17,420 bases of DNA from Chloroflexota bacterium (lineage in GTDB: Bacteria > Chloroflexota > Anaerolineae > Ardenticatenales > Ardenticatenaceae). The notes below the pieces were generated by a model, which saw nothing but the letters and a program-made list of their open reading frames with translations, made no database searches and was not told where the DNA came from. Below, piece by piece: positions 1 through 7,054 of this stretch. Location of the stretch: contig DOUV01001012.1 in NCBI GenBank assembly GCA_003520455.1, positions 816-18,235 on the forward strand, in the 5' to 3' direction. A program made the position numbers and the translations under genes. Every line of letters begins with the position of its first letter. Position 1 is the stretch's first letter.

Positions 1-157
1 AAGCGCGCACTACAAGCCGATATGTCTTTCGCGGCTCAATCCACCGCGGAAGTCCCGTTTATTACAAACAGCCGATCATATCGACTTGATCGAACTGGAG
101 CCGCTCGCACCGCTACACAGAGTGTCCCACGCATCGACCTGGATTCTGTCCGTCGCT

Positions 158-865
158 CTAGTCTGGGACGAATTCAGCAATCAGCTGTGCGACCACATCG
201 GGGGTAACACCCGCCTCACGTTGCAGATCGGGAGGCAGCCACTCGCCGGCGCGGTCCGCGTCCCAGAGATAGGCTATCCCTGCGACAAGGCGCACCTGCT
301 CGATCTGTTCATTCGTGAGTCGGTTGAAGAAGGACAGTTTGCGTTCGAAGATGGTGGTGAGCGCGGCAATATCGCCTGCAGCATCGTGGTGTTGCCAGTA
401 GTCGTAGGCCGAAATGCCAACCTCAAACCCACGGGGAAAGACCTGTTCAGCTTCAAAGGAGACGACGAATTGGACGGCGCAGCTGAAGTCCGGCCGGCGC
501 AGCGCGTTCAGCACGCCCTGTTCCACCGTCGCGCGCCGGTGCGCTTCAGCTGTGAGGTATCGTCGCGCCAGACGGCGCCCTTGTTTTGAACAGCGCCAGA
601 TCTGCAGACTCACGGGCGCCGTCTTCACGGGGTCCATTTTCATTTGCCTGGCAGTCAAACCATCCTGGCTTGAGGAGAGAGGAAGATCGCCTTCATCTTC
701 CATGTGCTCAAGGCCGGAGCCCGCGACCGTTCCGGTCAGCCATTCCTGCAGACTCGTAGGCACCAGGCGCTCGATAGCCCGTTGCGGCGGCTCTCCCAGG
801 GCCACTTCCCAGGCGTCGGAGCGATGAAACTCCTCGATGGTTTGGGGCGCGAGAAAACGACTCAA
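158..865 (-). CDS. Hypothetical soluble protein, probably the C-terminal part of a membrane-anchored protein
   Basis: A 235-residue open frame beginning with TTG. I do not recognise the family. The protein is hydrophilic with no membrane segment. Its composition is protein-like, with many aromatic and acidic residues (a YDYWQHHD stretch near residue 153, and IAYLWDADRAGEWLPPDL near the end). The start is doubtful: the same frame stays open 33 bases further upstream, to a TGA at 899-901, and those codons read as a hydrophobic run (RLLLL) flowing naturally into SRFLAPQTIEEF. The neighbouring frame at 708-1013 carries an N-terminal membrane helix. The simplest reading is one gene, membrane anchor plus this domain, split by a one-base shift between about 866 and 898. 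It is the last gene of the minus-strand series behind the KimA-like transporter. Function unknown. Confidence 0.6.
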   Translation of the reverse strand: MSRFLAPQTIEEFHRSDAWEVALGEPPQRAIERLVPTSLQEWLTGTVAGSGLEHMEDEGDLPLSSSQDGLTARQMKMDPVKTAPVSLQIWRCSKQGRRLARRYLTAEAHRRATVEQGVLNALRRPDFSCAVQFVVSFEAEQVFPRGFEVGISAYDYWQHHDAAGDIAALTTIFERKLSFFNRLTNEQIEQVRLVAGIAYLWDADRAGEWLPPDLQREAGVTPDVVAQLIAEFVPD

Positions 866-1013
866 AAGAAGCAGGCGTGCGGAGCGGCGACCGGTCGTTC
901 AGGTTGGAGAATACTGCTCTGATGGTATGTTTGCCGCGGTGATAGACGCACACTCCGAGGCAAACACACGCGACAGCCACGAAAAGCAGCAATACGATTT
1001 CTACCACGGTCAC
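708..1013 (-). CDS. Small membrane-anchor ORF, likely the N-terminal part of the following gene
   Basis: The GTG start at 1013 overlaps the TGA stop of the preceding gene (GTGA), and an AAGGGA Shine-Dalgarno lies six bases upstream, so translational coupling is likely. A TTG at 1034 would be an alternative start. Residues 1-20 form one strong transmembrane helix (VVEIVLLLFVAVACVCLGVC), followed by a basic stretch (YHRGKHTIR), which predicts an N-terminal anchor with the rest in the cytoplasm. After about residue 45 the frame becomes Arg/Ser/Pro-rich and looks non-coding, while the coding-like signal continues in the frame of 158-865. I therefore take only the first 40-50 residues as genuine, belonging to a frameshifted gene spanning 158-1013. 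It could instead be an independent small membrane protein. Confidence 0.5.
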   Translation of the reverse strand: MTVVEIVLLLFVAVACVCLGVCVYHRGKHTIRAVFSNLNDRSPLRTPASFESFSRAPNHRGVSSLRRLGSGPGRAAATGYRAPGAYESAGMADRNGRGLRP

Positions 1014-1390
1014 GCCCCGTCCCTTGGTCTCCAAATCCGTATCCTGCCACCCTTTTTCTGGCCACCCTCTGCTACCATCACGTGGCGGTAGTGTAACTGG
1101 CGCGGCGTGAACGACCTGGCAGTCTCTTCGGCTCCATAGGGCTCGTCCTCGCGGTCCTGATCCCTTGGTTCATCGATGGGAAAAGCTGGCGCACTGATGA
1201 GGAGCCACAACGCCAGGAGACCGTAGACGAGCACGATGAGGCCGAGTTGCGCGAAGAGGTGGTGGCCTGGCGGGGCGAACAGACGGCGCTCGCGCACGAG
1301 CAACCCCAGAATGAGCAGCATGAGCATATCCAATACCAACCGGTGCGGGCTGCGATGCTTATGCACTGTCTCTTCTCCGATCTTCGTCAT
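1010..1390 (-). CDS. Small two-helix membrane protein of unknown function
   Basis: A 126-residue protein starting with ATG, 33 bases after the stop of the KimA-like transporter and so probably in the same transcript. Two hydrophobic segments (about residues 18-33 and 44-68) are joined by a short basic/Pro loop (RERRLFAPPGHH). A charged C-terminal tail follows, first acidic (about residues 72-90), then basic (about 97-124, with QKKGGRIRIWRPRDG). The stop overlaps the GTG start of the next gene by one GTGA, a sign of coupled expression. I do not recognise the family. Its position suggests an accessory of the transporter or an envelope protein made under the same conditions, but that is inference from context only. 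Confidence 0.65.
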   Translation of the reverse strand: MTKIGEETVHKHRSPHRLVLDMLMLLILGLLVRERRLFAPPGHHLFAQLGLIVLVYGLLALWLLISAPAFPIDEPRDQDREDEPYGAEETARSFTPRQLHYRHVMVAEGGQKKGGRIRIWRPRDGA

Positions 1391-1423
1391 CCGACGGTGG
1401 AACGTCAGCGATGCTGCGCCTGG

Positions 1424-3328
1424 TTAGATGTGATAGGGGACGTCGATGACGACGATGTCGCGCGTGTTGCGCAAGCGGAAGCGCAGGAAGTTGGCGGTCT
1501 GGTTGTGCAGTAGATGCTCCACAAGGGAGCCCGGAACAAACTCCGGGATGACGACGGTGGTGAGTTGGCCGGGAAACTCCTCGTGGTTGACCTCCTCGAT
1601 GTACGAGACGAGTGGCGTGAGAATATCTCGGAAGTCGTACGGGATAAGAACCAGGTCGACGTCGCCTGTAGTTTCAGGGAAGCGGTTCCAGCGCTTGAGG
1701 AGGCGCTCCTCGCTTTCCGCACTTGTCACGACGCTGACGGCCCGGACGTCTCGCGAGAACCGTTTGGCGTACCTGAGGGCCCTGAGAGTGCCTCGATGGA
1801 CGTCGGCGATGGGGACGATGACGACGTCAGCGACATCCGACAGGTCGGCCGGGGTGAGATCGCGCGTCCGAAGGCTCTCGGCGACCTGGGCGTAGTGGCT
1901 GCGGATGGCGCGGAAGAGCAGAATCAGAAGCGGGATGGCGAGAACGATGATCCAGGCGCCCTCATGGAATTTCGTCGCGACGAGAATGATCAGGACGATG
2001 AAGGTGGTGACAGCCCCGAAGGCGTTGACCGCCCGCTTCCACCACCAGCCACGCTCGTGGTGGATCACCGTCTCGCCAGTGTGCCGCTCCTCTCCCGCCG
2101 GGACCTGAGCCACTTTCCCCATCAGGATGACCATCCCACTCTGTGAGAGGGTGAAGCTTGTCATCACGCCCAGGGCGTAGAGCGGTAGCATAGCGATCTC
2201 ATCGGCCCGGAAGACGATCACGAGCGTGGCGGCGAGCGCCGTCAGCACCAGGATGCCGTAGTTGAACACCAGCCGATCACCGCGGTTCTGCAGCCAGCGG
2301 GGGAGGAAGCCATCCCGTGCCAGGAACGAGCTGAGGCGCGGGAAGTCCTGGTAGCCGGTGTTGGCCGCCAGGAAGAGAATCAGCATGGTGAAGAGTTGCA
2401 CCCAGTAGTAGAGGAGTCCGCGACCGGTCACGGTCCGCGCCATCTGAGACAGGATGCTTTCAGCCTCTTCCGGCACCAGGTTCAGGTGGGTGGCCAGAAA
2501 TGAGATCCCGGTAAAGAGAGACATGGCCATGACTCCCATCACGACCATCGTCTCAGCAGCGTTTTTCGATTCGGGCGGTTTGAAGGCCTGCACGCCATTG
2601 CTGATGGCCTCGATACCTGTGAGGGCCGTCGTACCAGCGGCGAATGCTCGCAGGATGATCCAGGTAAAGGCAAAGGTTGAGAGCGGCCCGACCGATGGCT
2701 CGACCGGGTGGGCTGGCGATACCAGCGGATTGGCACCGAAGAGCCCAAGATACCGGACGAGCCCAATGACGATTACAATGAGCACGCCCCCGACGAAGGC
2801 ATAGGTTGGGAAGGCGAAAATGGTGCCACTCTCGCGGACCCCACGCAGGTTGGCCCAGGTGATGAGGGCGATGGCGAGCAAAGCCAGCCACACGCGATAC
2901 TCCAGGACGGCCGGGAAGGCCGAGGTGACCGCCCGCACTCCCGCCGAAACGGACACCGAGACGGTCAGCACGTAATCGGTGAGGAGCGCCGCCGCGGCCA
3001 AGAGTGACGGCAAGGTCCCAAGGTTATCTTTGGTGACCGTATAGGCACCACCGCCCTCAGGGTAGTGCAGGATCGTCTGGATGTAGCTAAAGACGACGAT
3101 CAGCACCAAAAGAGCAATCGCCACCGCGATGGGCAGCGTCAAGGCCAGGGCGCCGCTGCCCAGGACGATGAGGATGCTCATGATGGCTTCGGTGGCGTAG
3201 GCGTTGCTACTGATGGGATCGGAGGCAAACACCGCGAGCGCCCGCACCTTATCGAGCCGCTCGTGAATCTCCCGGCTGGTTGGAAATGGTTCGCCGATCA
3301 ACAAACGCTTGACAGTTGTAAGATTCAT
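1424..3328 (-). CDS. KimA/YdaO-like potassium transporter (APC superfamily)
   Basis: A 634-residue polytopic membrane protein, close in length to Bacillus subtilis KimA (about 607). The N-terminal order of motifs matches that family: KRLLIGEP, then ASDPISSNAYATE (residues 36-47), HYPEGGGAYTVTKDNLG (88-104) and LLTDYVLTVSVSVSAG (115-130). About twelve transmembrane segments fill residues 45-480. The last about 145 residues form a soluble alpha/beta domain (VVIVPIADVHRGTLRALRYA and onward) like the cytosolic domain of KimA. Asp37, Tyr44, Asp118 and Tyr119 fall where KimA has its conserved Asp/Tyr pairs near the ion path. KimA couples K+ uptake to protons. The adjacent KdpDE-like pair independently supports K+ as substrate. 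Many databases would call this simply an amino-acid permease, which the motifs argue against. The start is ATG, with GAGG about ten bases upstream. Confidence 0.85.
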   Translation of the reverse strand: MNLTTVKRLLIGEPFPTSREIHERLDKVRALAVFASDPISSNAYATEAIMSILIVLGSGALALTLPIAVAIALLVLIVVFSYIQTILHYPEGGGAYTVTKDNLGTLPSLLAAAALLTDYVLTVSVSVSAGVRAVTSAFPAVLEYRVWLALLAIALITWANLRGVRESGTIFAFPTYAFVGGVLIVIVIGLVRYLGLFGANPLVSPAHPVEPSVGPLSTFAFTWIILRAFAAGTTALTGIEAISNGVQAFKPPESKNAAETMVVMGVMAMSLFTGISFLATHLNLVPEEAESILSQMARTVTGRGLLYYWVQLFTMLILFLAANTGYQDFPRLSSFLARDGFLPRWLQNRGDRLVFNYGILVLTALAATLVIVFRADEIAMLPLYALGVMTSFTLSQSGMVILMGKVAQVPAGEERHTGETVIHHERGWWWKRAVNAFGAVTTFIVLIILVATKFHEGAWIIVLAIPLLILLFRAIRSHYAQVAESLRTRDLTPADLSDVADVVIVPIADVHRGTLRALRYAKRFSRDVRAVSVVTSAESEERLLKRWNRFPETTGDVDLVLIPYDFRDILTPLVSYIEEVNHEEFPGQLTTVVIPEFVPGSLVEHLLHNQTANFLRFRLRNTRDIVVIDVPYHI

Positions 3329-3526
3329 GCGATGGAGCCTCTGGGCTGTCGAGAATAGAGATGGGGTAGCTTCTCAAGAATCCTGGGGGAAGGGGGCTGG
3401 CCCGCGGCGCCGCTCCACGCAAACCCCACTCCGTGCTCGCTCGCCGACACGTTATGAAAGGAGACGTGCGAGGCCGGTCGGACTTCCGAAGTCTCCGATC
3501 ACGCGCCCCGGCGACGACTTGACCAA
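3329..3526 (-). other. Long structured leader of the KimA-like transporter mRNA
   Basis: If transcription starts about seven bases after the TATACT at 3533-3538, the transporter mRNA has a leader near 198 nt with no ORF of note. In the transcript, GGAGAC (3493-3488) can pair with GTCTCC (3464-3459). Overlapping it, GACTT-CGG-AAGTC can form a tight hairpin, so the two foldings compete. Further down are GC-rich runs and little else. I looked for the conserved blocks of the c-di-AMP (ydaO) riboswitch, which controls kimA in Bacillus, and did not find them by eye. Confidence 0.4.
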
Positions 3527-3532
3527 TGTTTT

Positions 3533-3538
3533 AGTATA
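3533..3538 (-). promoter_or_regulatory. Predicted -10 element of the transporter promoter
   Basis: The minus strand reads TATACT here, five of six matches to TATAAT. At the standard 17-bp distance the -35 position is TCCCTG, which is not a -35 box, so the promoter should need an activator. The putative KdpE repeat begins directly upstream of that position, the geometry expected for OmpR/PhoB-family activation. Confidence 0.55.
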
Positions 3539-3561
3539 GTGGAAAGAACGGCAGGCAGGGA

Positions 3562-3578
3562 TCAAGAAACTGTCAAGA
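3562..3578 (-). promoter_or_regulatory. Putative KdpE operator upstream of the transporter
   Basis: The plus strand reads TCAAGAAACTGTCAAGA, two TCAAGA half-sites whose starts are 11 bp apart (3562 and 3573), one helical turn. A nearly identical site lies upstream of kdpD at 6513-6529 (15 of 17 bases). Direct repeats one turn apart are the standard target of OmpR-family regulators, the family of the KdpE gene between the two sites. The near edge is 23 bp from the -10 hexamer. Confidence 0.65.
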
Positions 3579-3601
3579 GGGAGGCGTCATATGAGACGGG
3601 G

Positions 3602-3641
3602 GCATCGTGGCGTGGGCCAGGCCTACGCGCGGGGACGATGC
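3602..3641 (-). repeat. Inverted repeat after kdpE
   Basis: GCATCGT at 3602-3608 pairs with ACGATGC at 3635-3641 around a loop of 26 bases that itself contains GGCC-rich symmetry. It lies about 15 bases past the stop of kdpE. There is no T-tract on the minus strand, so it is at best a weak terminator or an RNA-end stabiliser. Confidence 0.25.
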
Positions 3642-3656
3642 GCGGAGAAGTTTGCC

Positions 3657-4349
3657 TCAGGCCGGAATGCGTAAACGGTAGCCGACACCAGGCTCAGTGA
3701 TGATGTACTGCGGGCGGGCCGGTTCCGGCTCGAGTTTGCGGCGGAGGTTACTCACGTTGACACGCAACAGGTGGACCTCATCCTCATAGCCGGTCCCCCA
3801 CACCTGGCGCAGGAGTTGCTGGTGGGTCAGGACTTTGCCCGCCTGCGTCACGAGCACGCGGAGGAGGTCGTATTCGGTCGGGGTCAGTTGGACCTCCGAC
3901 CCGGCCATCGTGACCAGGCGGCGGCCCAGGTCAACCACTAAGTCGCGATTCGTAACAACCGGCTCGGTGGTGGGTTGGGTGACTCGTCTCAGCGCCACAC
4001 GGATGCGTGCCAGCAACTCCCCAACGCCAAAAGGCTTGGTCAGGTAGTCGTCCGCACCGGCATCCAGGGCCGCAATCTTGTCCACCTCGTGTTCGCGGAC
4101 CGACAGGATGATAACGGGAATCTGCGACCATTCCCGAATGCGCTGTGTGATCTCGACGCCATCAATATCCGGCAGCCCGAGGTCGAGGATGATCACATCG
4201 GGACGGTTCGCACTGACGGCCGCGAGCGCCTCGCGACCGTTCGTCGCCTCGAAGACCGTGTAGCCGTTGACGGTCAGAGACGTGCGCAGGAAGCGCCGGA
4301 TCGGGCGCTCATCGTCGACGACTAAGATGCGGGACGTTGTCTCCGTCAC
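3657..4349 (-). CDS. kdpE: KdpE-like response regulator, OmpR family
   Basis: 230 residues. The receiver domain (about 6-120) has the acidic pair Asp12-Asp13, the phospho-acceptor Asp56 in DVIILDLGLPDIDG and Lys105 in DYLTKPFGVGELLARIR. A winged-helix DNA-binding domain follows (about 133-228; LTPTEYDLLRVLVTQAGKVL, VWG, and VGYRL at the end). The sequence is typical of KdpE, which activates K+ uptake genes when phosphorylated by KdpD. The GTG start at 4349 overlaps the TGA of kdpD (GTGA), so the two are coupled. Two near-identical 11-bp-phased repeats, before kdpD and before the KimA-like gene, are its likely binding sites, implying autoregulation plus control of the transporter. Confidence 0.9.
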   Translation of the reverse strand: MTETTSRILVVDDERPIRRFLRTSLTVNGYTVFEATNGREALAAVSANRPDVIILDLGLPDIDGVEITQRIREWSQIPVIILSVREHEVDKIAALDAGADDYLTKPFGVGELLARIRVALRRVTQPTTEPVVTNRDLVVDLGRRLVTMAGSEVQLTPTEYDLLRVLVTQAGKVLTHQQLLRQVWGTGYEDEVHLLRVNVSNLRRKLEPEPARPQYIITEPGVGYRLRIPA

Positions 4350-6343
4350 GCGTCCACCTCATTTTGGCCGGGTCGTAGATCTCGGAGCGGCAGGGAGAAG
4401 GTGACCTGTGTGCCGCCGCCACCGCGCTGATGCGCCCGGATCTGCCCGCCGTGGGCCTCCACGATCCCTTTGCTGATCGACAAGCCAAGCCCGGTCCCAC
4501 TCATGCCCGTCCCCTGTGGCACGCGGTAGAATTTGTCAAATACCCGCTCGAGCGCCTCCGCGGGAATCCCAATCCCACGGTCGGCGACTTCGACCTCCAG
4601 AAAGGGCCCCACGACGTTGGCTCGTACTGTAATTGGTGAATCGGCCGGTGAGTACTTGAGCGCGTTGTCGAGCAGATTGACCAGGACCTGCGTGATCAGG
4701 ACGAAATCCATCGGCACGAGGGGCAGGGTTGCGGGAACATCGACCTCGAGCGGCCGGGTGCGAAGCCGATCGCCAAGCTGGGAGAGGGCAACGCCGGCGA
4801 GGTCCTGCACATCGCAGGGTTTACGGACCACGCGCATGGCGCCAGCTTCCATGCGGGTCATGTCTAGCAGGTTGCCGACCAACCGATTGAGTCGCTCGGC
4901 CTCTTCGCTCGCTGTTTCGATCAGGTAGTGGCGCGTCTCCTCGGTGAGGATCGCCTCATCCTCGAGCAGACTGCTGAGGACACCGGTAATCGAGGAGAGC
5001 GGCGTCCGCAGATCGTGTGAGATTGAGTTGAGCAACGCCGTTTGGAGCTTCTCGGTCTCGTGCAGCAACTGTGCCTGGCGCGCCTGCTCGGCCAGTTGGG
5101 CTCGTTCGATCGCCAGGGCGGTCTGGCTGGCGAAGGCTCCGAGCAACGCTCGTTGCTCGCTGGTTAGTGGCTTGTCTCCATCGCCTGGATTCACCCCCAG
5201 GACGCCGACAACCCCAAGCGGGGTTTTGAGCGGGAAATAGCATGCCGCCAGCGGTCCCGTGCTGGGCGTCTGTCCGTCTACTTGTTGGTCTCGAAAGGCG
5301 CGTGTTGCTGCTTCGCGTTCCCTCTCATCCAGTTGCATCTCTCCATCGAGGACTTGCCGGACAAGGCGATCACCTTCAGGGAGGAAAAGCGTGACCTCGT
5401 GGTTGAATATCCGGTTGACATGAACTCGTACGGCCTGCATGATCGTCTCGAGATCGCCGGCCGCGGCCAGGTCGCGGCTCAACGAGTTGAGCGCAGTCGT
5501 CTGTGCTGCGCGCCGCTGGGCGAGATCAGTCTGATCACGTGCCTCGGCCACCAGCGTACTAATGATCAAGCCGACACTCAGCAGACCGGCGAAAGTGAGC
5601 AGATACTGGGCGTCGGCAACGACAAAGGTGAGACGCGGCGGCACAAAGAAAAAATTGAAGCTCAGCACGCTCAAAAAGGCAGCGACGATGGCAGGTCCGC
5701 GTCCCAAGCGTATGGCGGCGATGACGACAGCCAGCAAATAAAGCATGACCAGGTTGGTCGGGGCAATGAAGGGGCGGATCGGTTGACCAAGAAGAGAGGT
5801 GCCGGCGACCAGGGCCGCACTTTGGAGATAGCGCCGCCAGGGCCGCTGTGGTGTGACTGTGACCGGCGTAGGGAGCGGCGCTTTCCCACGCGCACTGCTG
5901 ATGACGTAGAGATCGGCTGTCTGTGTCCGCCGGCTCATCTGATCGATGAGCGAGCCACGGAGGAAGTCGACCACCCGGGGGCGTAGCGGCTTCCCGACCA
6001 CAATCTTCGTGATGCCGTGGTTGCGAGCATAGGTGGCGACTGCCTCAGCGATACCCCGGCCCGATAGAACCACCGCCGTTGCCCCTCGCTCTTCGGCCAA
6101 CTGCAGAGTACGCCCTGCTCGTTCGCGCTCGAGCTCCGAAAGGCGCGCATGGGCGGGGGTTTCGACGTACACGGCGTGCCACTCGGCGCTCAGCTGGTGC
6201 GCCAGCCGCTCTGCCGACCGCACCAATCGCTCACTCAGAGGACTCGGGCCGACACAAACGAGCAACCGCTCTCCGGCAAGTCTCGGATTCGGAGCCGCGT
6301 CCACTTCTGTATCAGCATGCACTGGTAGATAAGCTGGTGTCAT
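4346..6343 (-). CDS. kdpD: KdpD-like sensor histidine kinase lacking the N-terminal KdpD domain
   Basis: 665 residues against about 890 for E. coli KdpD. In order: a universal-stress-protein domain (about 25-150, with WHAVYVETP and IVVGKP as in E. coli KdpD), four transmembrane helices of the DUF4118 type (about 174-268), a GAF domain (about 290-415), a HisKA domain with phospho-acceptor His443 in SHDLRTPLS, and an HATPase domain with N box NLLDNALKYS (556-565), G1 DRGIGIP and G2 GTGLGLS. The roughly 210-residue N-terminal KdpD domain with its nucleotide-binding motif is absent. The kinase should sense K+ or turgor and phosphorylate the overlapping KdpE. The c-di-AMP motif described for Staphylococcus KdpD (SxS...FTAxY) is not preserved: here it is SPLS...WHAVY. 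The ATG at 6343 has only a weak ribosome-binding site. Confidence 0.88.
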   Translation of the reverse strand: MTPAYLPVHADTEVDAAPNPRLAGERLLVCVGPSPLSERLVRSAERLAHQLSAEWHAVYVETPAHARLSELERERAGRTLQLAEERGATAVVLSGRGIAEAVATYARNHGITKIVVGKPLRPRVVDFLRGSLIDQMSRRTQTADLYVISSARGKAPLPTPVTVTPQRPWRRYLQSAALVAGTSLLGQPIRPFIAPTNLVMLYLLAVVIAAIRLGRGPAIVAAFLSVLSFNFFFVPPRLTFVVADAQYLLTFAGLLSVGLIISTLVAEARDQTDLAQRRAAQTTALNSLSRDLAAAGDLETIMQAVRVHVNRIFNHEVTLFLPEGDRLVRQVLDGEMQLDEREREAATRAFRDQQVDGQTPSTGPLAACYFPLKTPLGVVGVLGVNPGDGDKPLTSEQRALLGAFASQTALAIERAQLAEQARQAQLLHETEKLQTALLNSISHDLRTPLSSITGVLSSLLEDEAILTEETRHYLIETASEEAERLNRLVGNLLDMTRMEAGAMRVVRKPCDVQDLAGVALSQLGDRLRTRPLEVDVPATLPLVPMDFVLITQVLVNLLDNALKYSPADSPITVRANVVGPFLEVEVADRGIGIPAEALERVFDKFYRVPQGTGMSGTGLGLSISKGIVEAHGGQIRAHQRGGGGTQVTFSLPLRDLRPGQNEVDA

Positions 6344-6459
6344 GGTGACTGGGCAAATCGCTTTCCGTGAATGGTATTTTGGTGTGGCCGTTCCACTGCC
6401 AAGGGGTTTCTTCTCCAGTTGCTTGCTCGGTTCCCTTCGTGCAGCGCGTGCTTCCCGGT

Positions 6460-6468
6460 AATATAGTA
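6460..6468 (-). promoter_or_regulatory. Predicted -10 region of the kdpDE promoter
   Basis: The minus strand reads TACTATATT, offering TACTAT (6463-6468) or TATATT (6460-6465) as the -10. A TTGTCC at 6490-6495 is the only -35-like hexamer nearby but lies 21 bp away. The predicted leader is about 110 nt. If TACTAT is used, the putative KdpE site starts 44 bp upstream, 21 bp further than at the transporter promoter, which is two helical turns and so the same face of the DNA. Confidence 0.4.
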
Positions 6469-6512
6469 CCCCAAAATACCTCAGCGAAGGGACAAGAGCA
6501 TGAGGTGGCGCG

Positions 6513-6529
6513 TCAAGAAACCATCAAGA
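6513..6529 (-). promoter_or_regulatory. Putative KdpE operator upstream of kdpD
   Basis: The plus strand reads TCAAGAAACCATCAAGA: TCAAGA half-sites at 6513 and 6524, again 11 bp apart, with the same AAC after the first half-site as in the copy at 3562-3578. The site implies autoregulation of kdpDE. Confidence 0.62.
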
Positions 6530-6539
6530 CGGGTTGTCG

Positions 6540-6960
6540 AGCAGTGCCAGCATCTGCTCGACTCTGGCGCGCGGTTCGGGCTGCCCGTTGGCCAGGACGG
6601 TGGTGCCGGTATCTTTGCTCCGCGGTGACCAGCGGCCGGAGCGGCTCGGCCGGTGTCAAGGTTTCGGCCAGCTCGCGCGCCGGGCGGCCAGGCGCGGGGG
6701 TCAGGTGTGAGGGCGTCGAGCTCGACCTCCCACTCGGCGCGGTCTGCTCGGGTGTTGTTGCTGTCATTGGTGGTGTTGGTTTATTATGTTGCGTCATTTC
6801 TGGCCATTTGCGCCCCGAATTGGCCCTGCTGGGGGGCGCTTGCTGGAGGACGAGGTCCCATCATGCCGCTTATCGCGCCAACTTATGGGGCGTCCCTCCC
6901 AGTCCATCGCACCCCTCACACCAACGACGAGCCCGGGCATGCCGCGCTGACATGCCAGGA
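6540..6960. other. Intergenic stretch with no convincing gene
   Basis: Several frames stay open on both strands, but their translations are Arg/Pro/Ser-rich, lack a Shine-Dalgarno and resemble no family I know. The minus-strand frame at 6513-6797 would run through the putative KdpE operator. I see no promoter, RNA gene or repeat in this stretch. Confidence 0.5.
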
Positions 6961-6961
6961 A

Positions 6962-6991
6962 TAACAAAGGCGCCGGGTTACCGCCGGCGCC
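6962..6991 (-). terminator. Rho-independent terminator of the GYD-domain gene
   Basis: A perfect 8-bp GC stem, GGCGCCGG at 6969-6976 and CCGGCGCC at 6984-6991, with a seven-base loop. Read on the minus strand it is followed at once by TTTGTTATT. It lies 63 bases past the stop of the GYD gene in the correct orientation. Confidence 0.7.
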
Positions 6992-7054
6992 CTGCGCGGT
7001 CGTGAGCGGACTACGAGGGCTGCCCCTCAAGTTCGCCTTCCGTGGCCATCCAGC

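Noticed and set aside
86..589. 167-residue plus-strand frame
   Set aside because: Antisense to the 235-residue minus-strand gene, with poorer composition and no ribosome-binding site.
1514..2146. 210-residue Asp-rich plus-strand frame
   Set aside because: Antisense shadow of the transporter; the long Asp/Glu run is the complement of hydrophobic codons.
3329..3560. c-di-AMP (ydaO) riboswitch before the KimA-like gene
   Set aside because: Expected from Bacillus kimA, but none of the conserved purine-rich blocks could be found by eye; only generic stems are present.
6513..6797. 94-residue minus-strand frame
   Set aside because: Pro/Thr/Arg-rich, no ribosome-binding site, and it would run through the putative KdpE operator.
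6653..6964. Plus-strand frame with a hydrophobic segment near 6750-6830
   Set aside because: Only a short hydrophobic stretch, no start signal, and the rest is low-quality sequence ending beside the GYD terminator.
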